From Monosporascus cannonballus (Eukaryota > Ascomycota > Sordariomycetes > Xylariales): a stretch of DNA of 64,000 nucleotides. The stretch covers positions 3,528 to 67,527 of the forward strand of contig QJNS01000236.1 in the NCBI GenBank assembly GCA_004154925.1. The letters are read 5' to 3'. The translations under genes and the position numbers were made by a program. The notes beneath the pieces are model-generated. The model was not told the DNA's origin. It saw only the letters and a program-made list of their open reading frames with translations, and did not search any database. This document shows positions 25,489-35,327 of this stretch, piece by piece. Position 1 is the stretch's first letter, and each line of letters opens with the position of its first letter.

Positions 25489-26416
25489 ATGGCGCCAATG
25501 AAAAACAGTAGTAATTCCAGTAATTGGAGTAATTATGGCGAGGCTGTCGCCCCTAAGGTCGACGTCCTCGCCAGCTGCTACGTCGTCGACCCTTCGGCCT
25601 CGCTGAAGGGGCTCCACTACTGCACTACCGGGGCTGCAGGGGCCGAGTGGTATTCCTGAGGTCCCTATCTCAGGTCTACCATCTCCTCCGTCAAGTCCCC
25701 CCCTCGCGGCATTCACCTCCTCCAACGAGCTGGCCCTGCAACCGAAGTCGAGGAAGCGCAGCGCCACCGACTCTACCACCACCAGCCGCAGCCGCCGAGG
25801 GGGGGCAACACTCCAGATCAGGGAAGAATGTGAGAGGTTCTTCTGTGAGACCATGAAAACCGTATTCCAGGGTGAGTGGAATAGGGCGAGTAGTGGCTCC
25901 GTCCTGACGGGTGTTAACGGCACACTTACACCGCCTGACGACTACCTTACACCACCGTCTTCATTATCGTCCTCAAACTGCGATATCAACAACATGCCAG
26001 TGAACGTCGAAGGTTGGATGGAATTTTGGGATTATGTCGGACGTACAAGCTTTCGAGCCTTCGTTGCCGACGACGGAAAGGAGAAGTCGCTGTTCGCATT
26101 CTTTGACAGCGGTCTTCTCAACGATAGGCGCGATCTAAAGCAAGCGTATGTAGTCCTTGATTGGTTTGACACCCTTCCGCCCTACTCTTGATGCTAACGC
26201 TTCAGCAGACTTATTGCCCTGATCGAACTGGCCGAAGGTCCTTTTGAATGCTCGCGCGTCGTCCTCTGTCTGGATCGTGACATTCCGGAGAGCGATGTTA
26301 AAGCATTGGTGAGGAACCTTCAGTGGGCCGGCTTCGAACTGACGACATTGGATCACTGGGCAAAGGATGTCGACGTCATCAGCAGAAGATGGCTGTTCAT
26401 GGGCATGGAACTTTAG
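25489..26416 (+). CDS. OAZ1: ornithine decarboxylase antizyme, made by programmed +1 frameshift
   Basis: Binds ornithine decarboxylase and sends it to the proteasome, closing a feedback loop with polyamines. ORF1 is 25489-25656 (56 codons, MAPMKNSSN...GAEWYS) and stops at TGA 25657-25659. Skipping one base at TCC-TGA continues in the +1 frame from GAG at 25658, open to 26145. A 63-nt intron (26146-26208, donor GTATGT, branch GCTAACG, acceptor CAG) follows, then 26209-26416. The product is about 287 aa. The C-terminal half matches fungal antizymes: LKQALIALIELAEGPFECSR, LQWAGFELTTLDHWAKDVDV and WLFMGMEL at the end. TCC-TGA is the usual antizyme shift site. Without recoding only the 56-residue peptide is made. 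Regulation by polyamine-stimulated frameshifting is established for the family and inferred here. Confidence 0.92.
25654..25659 (+). promoter_or_regulatory. antizyme +1 ribosomal frameshift site (TCC TGA)
   Basis: Codon TCC followed by the ORF1 stop TGA. The +1 frame is open upstream of the stop's second base onward and carries all the conserved antizyme sequence. YCC-TGA is the shift site in most eukaryotic antizyme genes. Confidence 0.9.
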
Positions 26417-26857
26417 GCGCCCTACCGGGAGATTTTGGGTTGCGAGCACATCATGGCATTCCCGTTGTTTCGCGGAGTCTTAGGTTCGCATTGCTTTGCA
26501 TTCGTTGCATTTCAAGGGTCTTTTCTAGTCTGCTTCTTCAGCAACTGCGAAAGGTGTTTGGAATTTGCATTTCTAGTGTGCGTACCTGTCCGGCGTTGTG
26601 TTCATGGGGGTTTATAGTTAGTCTCATCTTCGTTAGGCAAAAGCGCAGAAAGGCAAAAGGAATCAAATGCGAGATGATCACTTTTTTTCTCCCTATCAAT
26701 CACTATTTGTGGCGCCTACCGTCTATCTCGAACGCCCCCATCGGATACCCGTGCCATGTGACTCAAGTTCCCCAGTGTACATGACCACATAGACCATTCC
26801 CTAGCGTACCTACCTCTCTACCTACCCGTTCCATCCCTTCTTCGTCCATAGCTCCCT
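26417..26857. other. convergent intergenic spacer
   Basis: Between the 3' ends of the antizyme and HIS7 genes. No exon or RNA gene recognised. Confidence 0.45.
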
Positions 26858-28489
26858 TCATAACTCGCCCTCGAACATCCGCACCTCGAGCCCCCTCTCG
26901 GCGAGGTAGTCCTTGACCTGCTTGATGGTGTACTCGCCGCGGTGGAAGATGCCGGCGCCGAGGGCGGCGTCGGCCCCCGTCCGCTCGAAGACCTCGGCGA
27001 AGTGGCCCGGGTTGCCGGCGCCGCTGGACGCGATGACGGGGATGCGGACGGCGGCCTTGACCTGGTCGACGAGCTCGAGGTCGAACCCGGCGCTCGTGCC
27101 GTCGCGGTCGATGCAGTTGAGCAGCAGCTCGCCGGCGCCCATGGCCTCGACGGCCCGCGCGAGTTCCACGACGTCGAGGTCCCGCGTCTCCCGCCCGCCC
27201 TTGATCGTGCACGCGTACCAGCAGTGGGACTCGCCCCTGGGGCCCGGGAACCTCGTCTCCAGGGTGGCGTGCCGCGTCGCGTCCGCCTTGGGCACGTACA
27301 CGCGCTTCGGGTCCACGCTGACCACCACGGCCTGGCTGCCGTAGGCGCGCGAGATCTGCTCGATGGCTGTGTTGCCGAACAGCCCGCCTCCCGCGGCGTG
27401 GTACTCCTCGGCGGCGAGCACGGCATCGGACCCGATCGACACCTTGTCGGCGCCGCTCTTGAAGTACATGGCGGCGATCTCGAGGGCCGAGACCTCGGTA
27501 CCGTCGACGTCGACAGTGTCGCGGATGCCGCCGCCGATGGTCAGCGGCACGAAGACCGACTCGGACGTGCGCCGCAGCACCTCGAGCATCGGCACGTCGG
27601 CCAGCGGGCAGTCGCGAAAGCTCGTGATGTTGAGGAACGTCACCTCGTCGGCCCCCTGCTCGTAGTACCGCCGCGCCAGCTCCACGGGCTTGCCGAGGTT
27701 ACGCACGCTGCGGTCGTCGCCCTTCTCCCGCACGTCGTACTGGTCGCCCTTGGTCACCACGAGGTCGCCCTCGTCGTTGGTCCGCACGTCGAGGCACGCG
27801 ATGACGCGCCGCGTCAGGCCACCCGTCGGCGCCGGGCCGTGCGTCGCCTGCCCCAGGGTCCGGATCCCCTCGCCGCTGAGGAACGACTTCAGCAGCCGCA
27901 GCCCCGCGACGCCGCTCTTCTCCGGGTGGAATTGCGTCGCCACGACGTTATCCTTGGCGACGGCGCCGACGAACGTCTCCCCGCCGTAGGTCCCCGTCGC
28001 CACCGTCCAGCCCTGGCCCTCCAGCTCCCCGGCGACGTACGGGTACTTATATGAGTGGACGTAGTAGTACTTGCTCTCGGGCCGCAGGTCGTAGAGGCTC
28101 CTGCGGCCGGCGTTGGCGCTGTTCCAGCCGATGTGCGGGACGGACTTCCGTGAGTCGTCGAAGCGGTCCAGCCTCCCCTTCACGAGCCCGAACCCGGGCA
28201 CGACCGGGTCCTCGGACGACCCCTCGAACAGCGCCTGCAGGCCCACGCAGATCCCCATGAACGGCTTCCCGTCCTCGATGTGCCCCCGTATCGCGGGCAC
28301 GTAGCCCGCCGCCGCCAGCTGGCCCATGCAGTGCCCGAAGTGGCCGACACCCGGTAGGATCAGCTTGTCGGCCTTGGCCACATCCTCGGGACTCCGTATC
28401 CATTCCACGCTGTAGCCGACCTTCTCTATCGCGTTCACGAGAGACCGCACGTTGCCGGCAACGTAGTCGAGGAGGTAGACGTGTGGCAT
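26858..28489 (-). CDS. HIS7: imidazole glycerol phosphate synthase, fused glutaminase-cyclase (histidine biosynthesis)
   Basis: Makes imidazole glycerol phosphate and AICAR from PRFAR and glutamine, the fifth step of histidine synthesis and a link to purines. One uninterrupted 543-aa frame, the usual fused eukaryotic form. The N-terminal glutaminase (about 1-205) has its triad at Cys81 (MGICVGLQ), His188 and Glu190 (QFHPEKS). The C-terminal (beta/alpha)8 cyclase (about 225-543) has the two catalytic Asp residues at about 234 (ACLDVR) and 461 (NCIDRDG), plus TIGGGIR and VIASSGAGNPGH. Very GC-rich, which produces a long open frame on the opposite strand that is only a shadow. A TGAGTCA site 177 bp upstream of the ATG suggests cross-pathway (CPC1/Gcn4) control. 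Cytosolic. Confidence 0.97.
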   Translation of the reverse strand: MPHVYLLDYVAGNVRSLVNAIEKVGYSVEWIRSPEDVAKADKLILPGVGHFGHCMGQLAAAGYVPAIRGHIEDGKPFMGICVGLQALFEGSSEDPVVPGFGLVKGRLDRFDDSRKSVPHIGWNSANAGRRSLYDLRPESKYYYVHSYKYPYVAGELEGQGWTVATGTYGGETFVGAVAKDNVVATQFHPEKSGVAGLRLLKSFLSGEGIRTLGQATHGPAPTGGLTRRVIACLDVRTNDEGDLVVTKGDQYDVREKGDDRSVRNLGKPVELARRYYEQGADEVTFLNITSFRDCPLADVPMLEVLRRTSESVFVPLTIGGGIRDTVDVDGTEVSALEIAAMYFKSGADKVSIGSDAVLAAEEYHAAGGGLFGNTAIEQISRAYGSQAVVVSVDPKRVYVPKADATRHATLETRFPGPRGESHCWYACTIKGGRETRDLDVVELARAVEAMGAGELLLNCIDRDGTSAGFDLELVDQVKAAVRIPVIASSGAGNPGHFAEVFERTGADAALGAGIFHRGEYTIKQVKDYLAERGLEVRMFEGEL

Positions 28490-28665
28490 GGCGGTTGTGG
28501 GCTGGCTGGATGCGCCACTCGGTTGCGACGCTGCTCTGTTTTCGATTATCGTGGTACAGATGTATTATTCTAAGGAGTATATAGAGTTCGGATAATATTA
28601 GAGAAGGAATTGAAGTAGAGTTGCGAGGTTCCGCTGGGGATGCTCCATCGGACCTGGATGGTGGG

Positions 28666-28672
28666 TGAGTCA
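28666..28672. promoter_or_regulatory. TGAGTCA, Gcn4/CPC1-type site upstream of HIS7
   Basis: Perfect TGAGTCA, the palindromic consensus bound by the bZIP factor Gcn4 (CPC1/CpcA in filamentous fungi), 177 bp before the HIS7 ATG. Histidine genes are classical targets of this regulator. Occupancy here is inferred. Confidence 0.6.
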
Positions 28673-28844
28673 ACCATAGTCACCAAGCTACCGGAGGGGC
28701 TCCGGGGGGGGATTTTCAGGGCAGTGGAGGGGCAGGTATTCAGTAGTTGACCCCTCCATCTGCTAACATGGTAGCTAGGTTAGGGACATACTGCCGCTAC
28801 AGACCGCTCCAATCGTACTGCCACAGCTCAGAACGGCAAACACC

Positions 28845-28975
28845 TTAACGTTACTCGGCCGGTTAACGTTAAGTTTGTTTGAACTGTAACTTCAAGGGTC
28901 ATCCAGCGAGCAGTATGTAGTTTTCCATCGTTCTCATCAGAGGGGAACAGATGCGTGTGACAAGCTTAACGTTAA
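28845..28975. promoter_or_regulatory. cluster of three TTAACGTTA(A) palindromes
   Basis: TTAACGTTA at 28845-28853, TTAACGTTAA at 28863-28872 and TTAACGTTAA at 28966-28975. The spacing between the first two centres is about 18 bp. Another copy lies far away at 43003-43012. The binding factor is unknown to me; MYB-like AACGTT cores are one possibility. Confidence 0.45.
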
Positions 28976-29055
28976 ATTGGCTACTACCTACGCATTGCCG
29001 CTCTACAGCATTATTTCGTGTATGCAGCTCAGCATCTGCAGTTTATAATTCTTCA

Positions 29056-29115
29056 ATGAACGAATTCTTCTCATATGGTCGCGTCATATCAACCTTCCAC
29101 CGCCCTAATGACTAG
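29056..29115 (+). other. short upstream ORF overlapping the TFIIIC subunit start
   Basis: ATG at 29056 opens a 19-codon frame that ends with TAG at 29113-29115. It is out of frame with, and overlaps, both candidate starts (29075 and 29108) of the main gene. Whether it lies on the transcript is unknown because the transcription start is not visible. Confidence 0.3.
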
Positions 29116-30506
29116 CACTCAGATCGCCCAGGGAGCTCCTCAAACAGCGCGACCAACCGCTAAAGACGAATCCGAATGGGAGTACGAATACTCGACCACG
29201 GAGACCGAGGTACTTAGCCTTCGGAAGATATGATACGATCTTAGCTAACCAGATACATCAGACCTTTTATGTCACTCTGGATCTCTCAACGGCTGATTTC
29301 ACAGCTCCTCACAAAAACATCATCAGTAATGTCCGGACGGACTACCACGGCAACCGCCTGACTGAGGCAGAGCGGATACGCCGTCGATACGCCCAAGTCA
29401 GCCCCTTCAACTCGGAAGGCGAGGACGAAGTCGGGCAGGGGGGAGCCCAGCAGCAGTTAGACGAATCGCGAGCAGCAGCTGAAGAAGAAGCCAGCGCGCC
29501 CGGCGGGAACCGAGGGGATGAAGAAGAACCCGATGCATCCGCGTCCGCTGAGGAATTCTCTGCCGAGAAGGTGCAGATCATGGAGCTGCACTCGCCGAAC
29601 CCCGTCATCTCGTACAAGGGGCGGGTGTACGAGGGCCAGTGGTCGCGGCATGTGGGCACGGAGCTCTTGCTGACGCGACACGACGGCGGCAGCGAGGGCG
29701 AGGACGGCAGCGGCAGCAGCAGCAGTAGCAGCAACCCAAACCCGAACCCGAACACGCTCCCGGCCCTCCGGCACCTGGACAACGGCGTCGACCTCCTCGC
29801 CGCGAGCTGCGCGCGCATAACGGTGACGCAGCGGGAGCCGGAGCGCAGGGAGGACACAGAGGAGGGCCGGCGTCGGCGCGCCCGGCTCTCGCTGCCCGAG
29901 GAGCGCGAGGCCATGGCCACCAGGATCCCACCGCCCGAGACGGCCAAGCCGTCGAGGGCACGTCTCGACCAGGCGCACTTCCTGGCGCGGCTGATCGCGC
30001 TCAAGAAGCGCAAGGGCGAGACCGACGAGGTCGCCGTGCTCGCCAATGGGTACTCGAGGAACCTGGTCAAGAGGTCGAGGCCTCGCAAGGGGGGCAGGGG
30101 AACCCCCGGGCGCGGTGGCGGTCGCGGCGGTGGACGGCGCCGGAGGGGCGCGGAGACCGGCCTCTCCGACCACGCGGCGTTCCTCCAGAATTACCAGTAT
30201 ACGGCACAGGTGCGGGATGACGGGCTCCCCGACTCGACGCCGACGCCTAGGCACTGGGACGATCTCCGCGGCGCCGAACCCGGTGCGGACGGGGTCGGCG
30301 CCGGCAGCGGTTCCGAAGACGAGAACGCGATGCGGGAGGATGACAACACCATGATGGAGGTGGACGAAGATGACGAGTCCGGATCTACGGGTGACGAGGG
30401 ATCCGGTGCAGAGGACGACGAGGAAGAGGAATCTGGGAGCGACACCTCCGGACCATCGGACGATGAAGATAGCGAGGCGGAGGAGATGGATGTCGACGAG
30501 GGGTAG
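29075..30506 (+). CDS. TFIIIC triple-barrel subunit (Sfc7/tau55-like N-terminal domain)
   Basis: Predicted subunit of TFIIIC, which recognises the A and B boxes of tRNA genes and recruits TFIIIB and RNA polymerase III. Two exons, 29075-29209 and 29262-30506, joined by a 52-nt intron (GTACTT, branch GCTAAC, acceptor CAG), giving 459 aa. The start of the TFIIIC triple-barrel domain is clear: EWEYEYSTTETETFYVTLDL spans the splice junction. A second part, VISYKGRVYEGQWSRHVGTE, follows after an acidic insertion and completes the barrel. The rest is low-complexity: an Arg/Gly-rich patch (RKGGRGTPGRGGGRGGGRRR) and a very acidic C-terminus ending DVDEG. A second in-frame ATG at 29108 is an alternative start. 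The family is well supported; the yeast-style phosphatase domain of tau55 is absent. Confidence 0.85.
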
Positions 30507-31079
30507 TGATTCGTAGATCCCCTCAGGTCGCCTCGTTCATTACTCGTTGCGCAACTGGCTACGAAGACCTTGGTAACGTCCATAAATAAAAAGATAAATG
30601 CAACGTCTAATATAAGCGATAGTAGTTGCTCATCACAATACTCTTCTTGCCTCTAAGTCGACTGCAGACGTGTAACGCGCCGCAGCTATATGTGCAAATA
30701 CCTAAGCAAGCGTCACTGTTGTACCTACACCCACGAGGAGATTTTACCAGTTTGCGCGCCTAAGTCGTTGATACCTGTCGTGGGTGCGCAACCAGTCTCC
30801 TCCGGGCGTGTGCCATGGTCTGCTTTCCTGAAGGACGGAAACGTGCTTGGTGAGCAGTTATCGCGTCCCCGAGCGTTCAGATATGTTACTTCCAACACCT
30901 ATCTTGGCTAACACGCCAGGTGCCCCGACCTACCAACCTTTTTTTTTTTTTTCGTTTCCGCACCCCTACTCTAGCCCGCCATGTCGACCCCCAGCGGTAA
31001 GTCCATGCATCCATCCACGCGCAGCCGGGATCTCCTCTTGAGCGGAAGCACGTCTTCTTTTACAGAAGCTCAGAAGAGC
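30507..31079. other. convergent intergenic spacer
   Basis: Between the TFIIIC gene and the last exon of SFM1. Contains a T14 run at 30939-30952. A plus-strand frame starting at 30981 is antisense to the SFM1 final exon and is not taken as a gene. Confidence 0.5.
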
Positions 31080-32512
31080 TCAGAAGAGATCATCGATGCT
31101 CTTATCCGCGTCCTTCTTGATCAGGTCGACCATGCCCTATTCATCCGCCACCTCCTCGTCAGTAACAATAACAACAGCACACAGCCTAACCAACCAACCA
31201 ACCAAATTTACACCAGAGGGGATAGATGGAAACGAGACAAGCACCGAACCAGCACTAGCTAGCTAGCCCACTAGTACCCGTCTATGTAGGTGGGCAGACA
31301 AGGAGAAGAGGAGGAGGAGGAGGAGGAGGAAGCGAGAAGAAGATGGACAACGACGTACATCAGGCATGATGGGCTTCCCGTCGGGCCCCTTCACGTACCG
31401 GAACGGCATCTGCGTGCTCTCGTGCTCGTTGAACTTCAGCTCGGGGAAGTCGACGTACCGTATCGTGTTCAGCGTATCTGGCGCGCCGTTCAGTCTCGGG
31501 ATCATCCGGGTACCTAACTAACTAACTAACTAACTGGTGACCGAAAGCATGGACGGGGTGTGGGTAAAAGCGACTTGGATCTGATGTGACAGGAGTGCTT
31601 GGATGGGATCCCGAACAGACGACGGTGGGAGGAATGGGTAGATGCAGGAGAGACGGTTGACGAGTAACACAGTAGATAGGTAGACAGTGAACGAATGTGC
31701 TCCTGGCTTACATTGCTCCTCGATCACCATCCGCGTGACCCGCACGGCCGTGTCGGTCGTCATCTGCACGGGGCCCAACCGGCGGCCCTCGAAGCCCTTC
31801 TTGCGGAGCTCGGACGTGCGGTCTGTTTCTCGCCGTCAGTACAGACATCCCTCCTAGGCTGTAAGTTGGGGCGCGGTACGTACCTCTCGGCGGATCATCG
31901 CCTACCCTCGCGTGAGATGTCAGTCAGCGCAGGCAGGTTTCAGTTTTCGAAACAGCGCCAATGGTACAATGGACATCGAGTCCTCTCCCCTCTCCTATTA
32001 CCCGTCCAACATCCGATCTCCAACCACCCGCCTCCATTCGCTCCCTTGGCCTCCCCTAACAGCTCGCACTGCCCCTCCCCCACTCCCACTCAAAGAACCC
32101 AAATTTCCCGAGGAGACGAAAGAGAAACATAAGATATAACATACAAAATAAAAGACTCACCAAGGATCCCGCCAAAAAGAAAAGCCGCAAACACCTGCGC
32201 ATCCTCGGGGCACAGGTCCCTCTCGGCGTGGGGATCGAGGAGGCAGACGCGCCGCTTGTCCTCGGGTCCGGGGTACAGGTCCTCGACGCCGCGGGTCTCG
32301 GCCCCGAAGGCGGGGGAGAGCGCGAGGAGGGCCTCGGGCACCTCGAGGGACGGCGGCAGGGACGAGAGGCAGAAGGTGCTGCTGCTGCTGGCCTGGGTCT
32401 CCCTCGCGATGCAGGCGTACTCGAGCTCGGACCACGGGCCCAGCTCCGGGTCCAGGTGCTCTACTATGTACGTGTATGCCTCCGGGGCCGGGGCCGGTGT
32501 TGGGTCTGGCAT
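31080..32512 (-). CDS. SFM1: SPOUT-family protein arginine methyltransferase SFM1
   Basis: Methylates an arginine of ribosomal protein S3 in yeast, using S-adenosylmethionine in a SPOUT knot fold (DUF431). Five exons: 32512-32161, 31901-31884, 31822-31712, 31513-31359 and 31136-31080, giving 230 aa. The second exon is an 18-nt microexon that supplies most of GDDPPRD; with its neighbours it rebuilds FGGILGDDPPRDRTSELRKK, a conserved family stretch. The core continues GFEGRRLGPVQMTTDTAVRV, then FPELKFNEHESTQMPFRYV and GKPIMPDGMVDLIKKDADKS. The N-terminus has TYIVEHLDPELGPWSELEY. All junctions are GT..AG and in phase. Introns 3 and 4 carry (CTAA)n and (GGA)n repeats; the acceptor of intron 3 sits at the end of a TTAG repeat, so alternative 3' splice choice is possible. 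Confidence 0.92.
31305..31330. repeat. (GGA)n microsatellite in SFM1 intron 4
   Basis: A run of GGA/GAG triplets. On the SFM1 strand it is a pyrimidine tract far from the acceptor. Confidence 0.7.
31514..31535. repeat. (CTAA)n microsatellite at SFM1 intron 3 acceptor
   Basis: About five CTAA units. On the coding strand they read TTAG, each a potential AG acceptor spaced 4 nt apart. The last one is the in-frame acceptor. Confidence 0.7.
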
Positions 32513-33136
32513 TCTTTTTTATTTTTCTTTCCTTCCCCTCTCCTGTTTTGGTTGGGAATAGGGAAGAGGGTGGAGTCTTATACCAAGCGAGGGAAGTATA
32601 AGCGATGTGGGCGGAGTATAGTAGCTTTAAGGAAGCGAGCTTCTACTCGTCAAAGTGAAAAATAATACCCGTCGCTCTGTCGGTCCGGGCTCACCTGGAT
32701 CCCTTTTTAGAAGTGAAATTCTGTATACCTAGTCTCGTCCCGGAATCTAGAGTTCGCGAGCTCCTCGACGAAGTTTTCTGCCGTTATTCGCGTTGAAGAG
32801 TTTAGAGCCCACTAATGCGGTTCAACGGCTGCATCTATTGGCTGTGAGTATTTAGCCCCCCTTTTACGAGAACTGGTGAAGCCCTCACATACAGGGGCTC
32901 GACACTTTCGAAGAGATCCGAAAAGGACCTTCTGCCCCGAGTAGACGGCGTTCGCGTATCACATTTAGGGCCCGTTATGGAAGTTACTGGGCAGCGTAGT
33001 GGTCCCGGCTATATCATCATATTTTACTTATATCGCAGTCTATGGCCATCAATATGTTCACGCGAGGCTTGAGCTGGAAGCTATGTAAACCCAACCGCGA
33101 GTAACGCTATTTTCCATTCGGGGTAGCAAAAACGAG
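32513..33136. other. intergenic spacer, SFM1 promoter side
   Basis: Between the SFM1 start and the 3' end of the Iec3 gene on the same strand. No exon or RNA gene recognised. Confidence 0.45.
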
Positions 33137-34227
33137 CTACTTGGTTGAGGCGGCGCCACCGCTCTTGCGCTTCTTGGTGGGCCGACTGGAACCCCCTTTC
33201 GGTCGGTACCCGGGGTCCTCGTCTCTCTTCCGCTTGCCCTTGATAATGCTACCGGGTTTCGGGTAATTCATGACTTCCTCGTCCCAATCTCTGGACTCTG
33301 CCGGCTCCTTCTCCTTCTCCTTCTCCTTCTTCACAGCCGACTGTCTCTTGGACCGCGCCGTGCCGCCTTTCTTCTTCTTGCTACCGTCGTCCTCCCCGTT
33401 GCCGTGGTCGTCTTTGTCTTTGTCCTTATCCTTGTGCTTGTCCTTTTCCTTCTCCTTCTCGAGGTCTTGCAGGAATGTCTTAGGCGCATGCTTGCGGAGC
33501 CAGTTGTAGACGCTCGTGGGGTTCCGCAGGGCGAAGTTGGCCGCAGGGGTCGAACCGTTCACCACCTGAGCGGGAGGAGGAACAGGCGGCTTCGCTCTGA
33601 GTCCTAACCGCCTGTCAAGCTCGGCGAGATACTCGTCGATGTCGTTGGCTGCCAAGAAAGACGTAGGGTGGATTTCGGGGTCCTTAGGCTCGAGGTCATC
33701 CAGGACTTCCGGAAATTGGTTTACCGTAGCGGCGTAGGACCTGTGCGGCACCTCCTGAAGAAGTTTGCGCAGCGACTTGGCAGGTTTCTGGGTTTTATCC
33801 GCAGCACCGTTCTTGCCCTCGTCTTCCAGGCTCACATCTATGCGCCGTTCGGGTGGGATTTGGGGCGACTCGTTGATGTCCATTAAGAGATCCATCAGAC
33901 GGCTGCGAGTAAGGGGATGTCAGCATTGTGTGGACACCATCGAAAAGGGAGAAGTGAACCCGATGCTGATACGCGGCAATTAAAGAAATAACGGCGCATG
34001 GTTGAGCAAATAACTTACTCGTTCTCGATAGCGAGACGCTTGGCAGTGCGCATGGCCTTCTGCTCGAGCTGATGCAGGTCCTCGCTCATGCGCATTCTCT
34101 CTTCAAATGCTATGCGCATCTTGCGATATTTCTTCTTCCACGACTTGTAAGAAGGGCGCGTCTCCGCCATGGGAACGTCGCTGTGGTTCACGGCCCTGAA
34201 GCCGGGCTCTGCCTTGATTGAATCCAT
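33137..34227 (-). CDS. INO80 chromatin remodelling complex subunit Iec3-like
   Basis: Fungal INO80 complex subunit of the Iec3 family, acting in nucleosome remodelling in the nucleus. Two exons, 34227-34019 and 33902-33137, with intron donor GTAAGT and acceptor GCAG, giving 324 aa. The N-terminal signature SYKSWKKKYRKMRIAFEERM is followed by a helical stretch, and the junction produces AIENDRLMDLLMDINESPQI. The central section has EYLAELDRRLGLRAKP and NPTSVYNWLRKHAPKTFLQD. The C-terminal third is lysine-rich with KEK/KDKD repeats and several nuclear-signal-like basic clusters. Unspliced reading stops right after the donor, so the intron is required. The family call rests on these motifs without a search. 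Confidence 0.85.
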
Positions 34228-35327
34228 GGTCGGATCGCCAGGCCGACAAGCAGGGCTGCGTCTATTACTTCGTGCGAGATGGTACAGATGGACGGATGGG
34301 CGGATGGATCCAAATGGGGAGATGATTAAAAAATTAAGACAGACAGGGAGGTGACGGAAGTTCGTAATCTAAGCAAAATATCATCTAGAACGAGGCAGCT
34401 TCTCGAGAGTTCCTCACGTATCGATAGCTGTAGTAAATGTCTATCGTATGTATGTAATACTTCGATAAGAGTGAATGTTGAGAAGAGAAAGTGCATGTGG
34501 AAGGGAAGGGAAAGTCTTTAAGTTAGGAGAGACAATGATGCGAGGCTTGAGGATGGCGCGACACAGGAAAGTTCAGATTTCAAATGGGTGGTGGAAATGT
34601 GAATCAATGCGTCGTTGTTGCCCTCCCAAGATTACTACTATGGTGGTGTATGGCCAGTGGCTGGTTACGTGATGAAGAAGAGCCTGATCATGTAAAGGTA
34701 AGATGGCTTCGGCCGGCAATCATTAAAGGCCAAAACGCCATGCGATAAAACGCGTTCCTTCCTGCTAGGTACGGGATGGCACGGGATGGCACGGGATGGT
34801 AGGGTCATCCATCCATCCCATCGGTCATCGTACCTGTCTACCCTGCCGTGACATCGCAGATTGGGAAATTGTGACAAATTGGGGCCGGGCTGGGAGGAAG
34901 GCGCGAAAAGGGAAAACGGAGAAGAAGGAAGGGGCGCTAAAGTCACGCCTCTGTGATGTTGGAAAGTAGGTACTTGCTACATATGAAAACTCTGTGGATT
35001 TCCAGGAAGCCATTCAGAATTCCCACACCCTAGCAAAAGCTGCTAGCCATCAATCTCGAAGCAGTTTTTGACCCCACCACTTCCCAGAGACCCCCACAGT
35101 GGGAAAACCCTCCAATGAGAATGAGAGCACAATCAATTCCGGCACTCTACCTAGTCATACCTACTACGAGGTAAGCAAGCCGGCCATCGGTAGAAGAATA
35201 CCTATCTACCTCCCCGAAAGCTTAGAGTAGACTGTCCCTCAAGAAGTTTTCGAACAGACACGGAAAAAGAGTCGGGACAGTCTATAAACCAACAATACCA
35301 AAAAGGAACAAAACTGCTGCATGCTAT
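34228..35327. other. intergenic spacer, divergent promoters of Iec3 and MYG1
   Basis: Contains three direct copies of ACGGGATGGC at 34771-34800 and a CATC-rich stretch right after. No coding exon recognised. Confidence 0.45.
34771..34800. repeat. three 10-bp direct repeats (ACGGGATGGC)
   Basis: Three head-to-tail copies, the third ending in T instead of C, in the spacer between Iec3 and MYG1. Could be a minisatellite or clustered binding site. Confidence 0.7.

Larger units (their letters stand above)
28490..29074. promoter_or_regulatory. divergent promoter of HIS7 and the TFIIIC subunit gene
   Basis: The 585-bp spacer holds one TGAGTCA and three copies of a TTAACGTTA(A) palindrome, listed separately. 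No coding sequence is present. Which motif serves which gene cannot be told from sequence. Confidence 0.6.

Noticed and set aside
26942..28054. 370-codon plus-strand frame
   Set aside because: Exact antisense of the GC-rich HIS7 coding region, with composition-driven openness and no domain.
30981..31262. Plus-strand gene starting MSTPSG with a GTAAGT donor right after
   Set aside because: It is antisense to the last exon of SFM1 (GMVDLIKKDADKSIDDLF), which belongs to a well-supported five-exon gene. The plus-strand reading shows no family.
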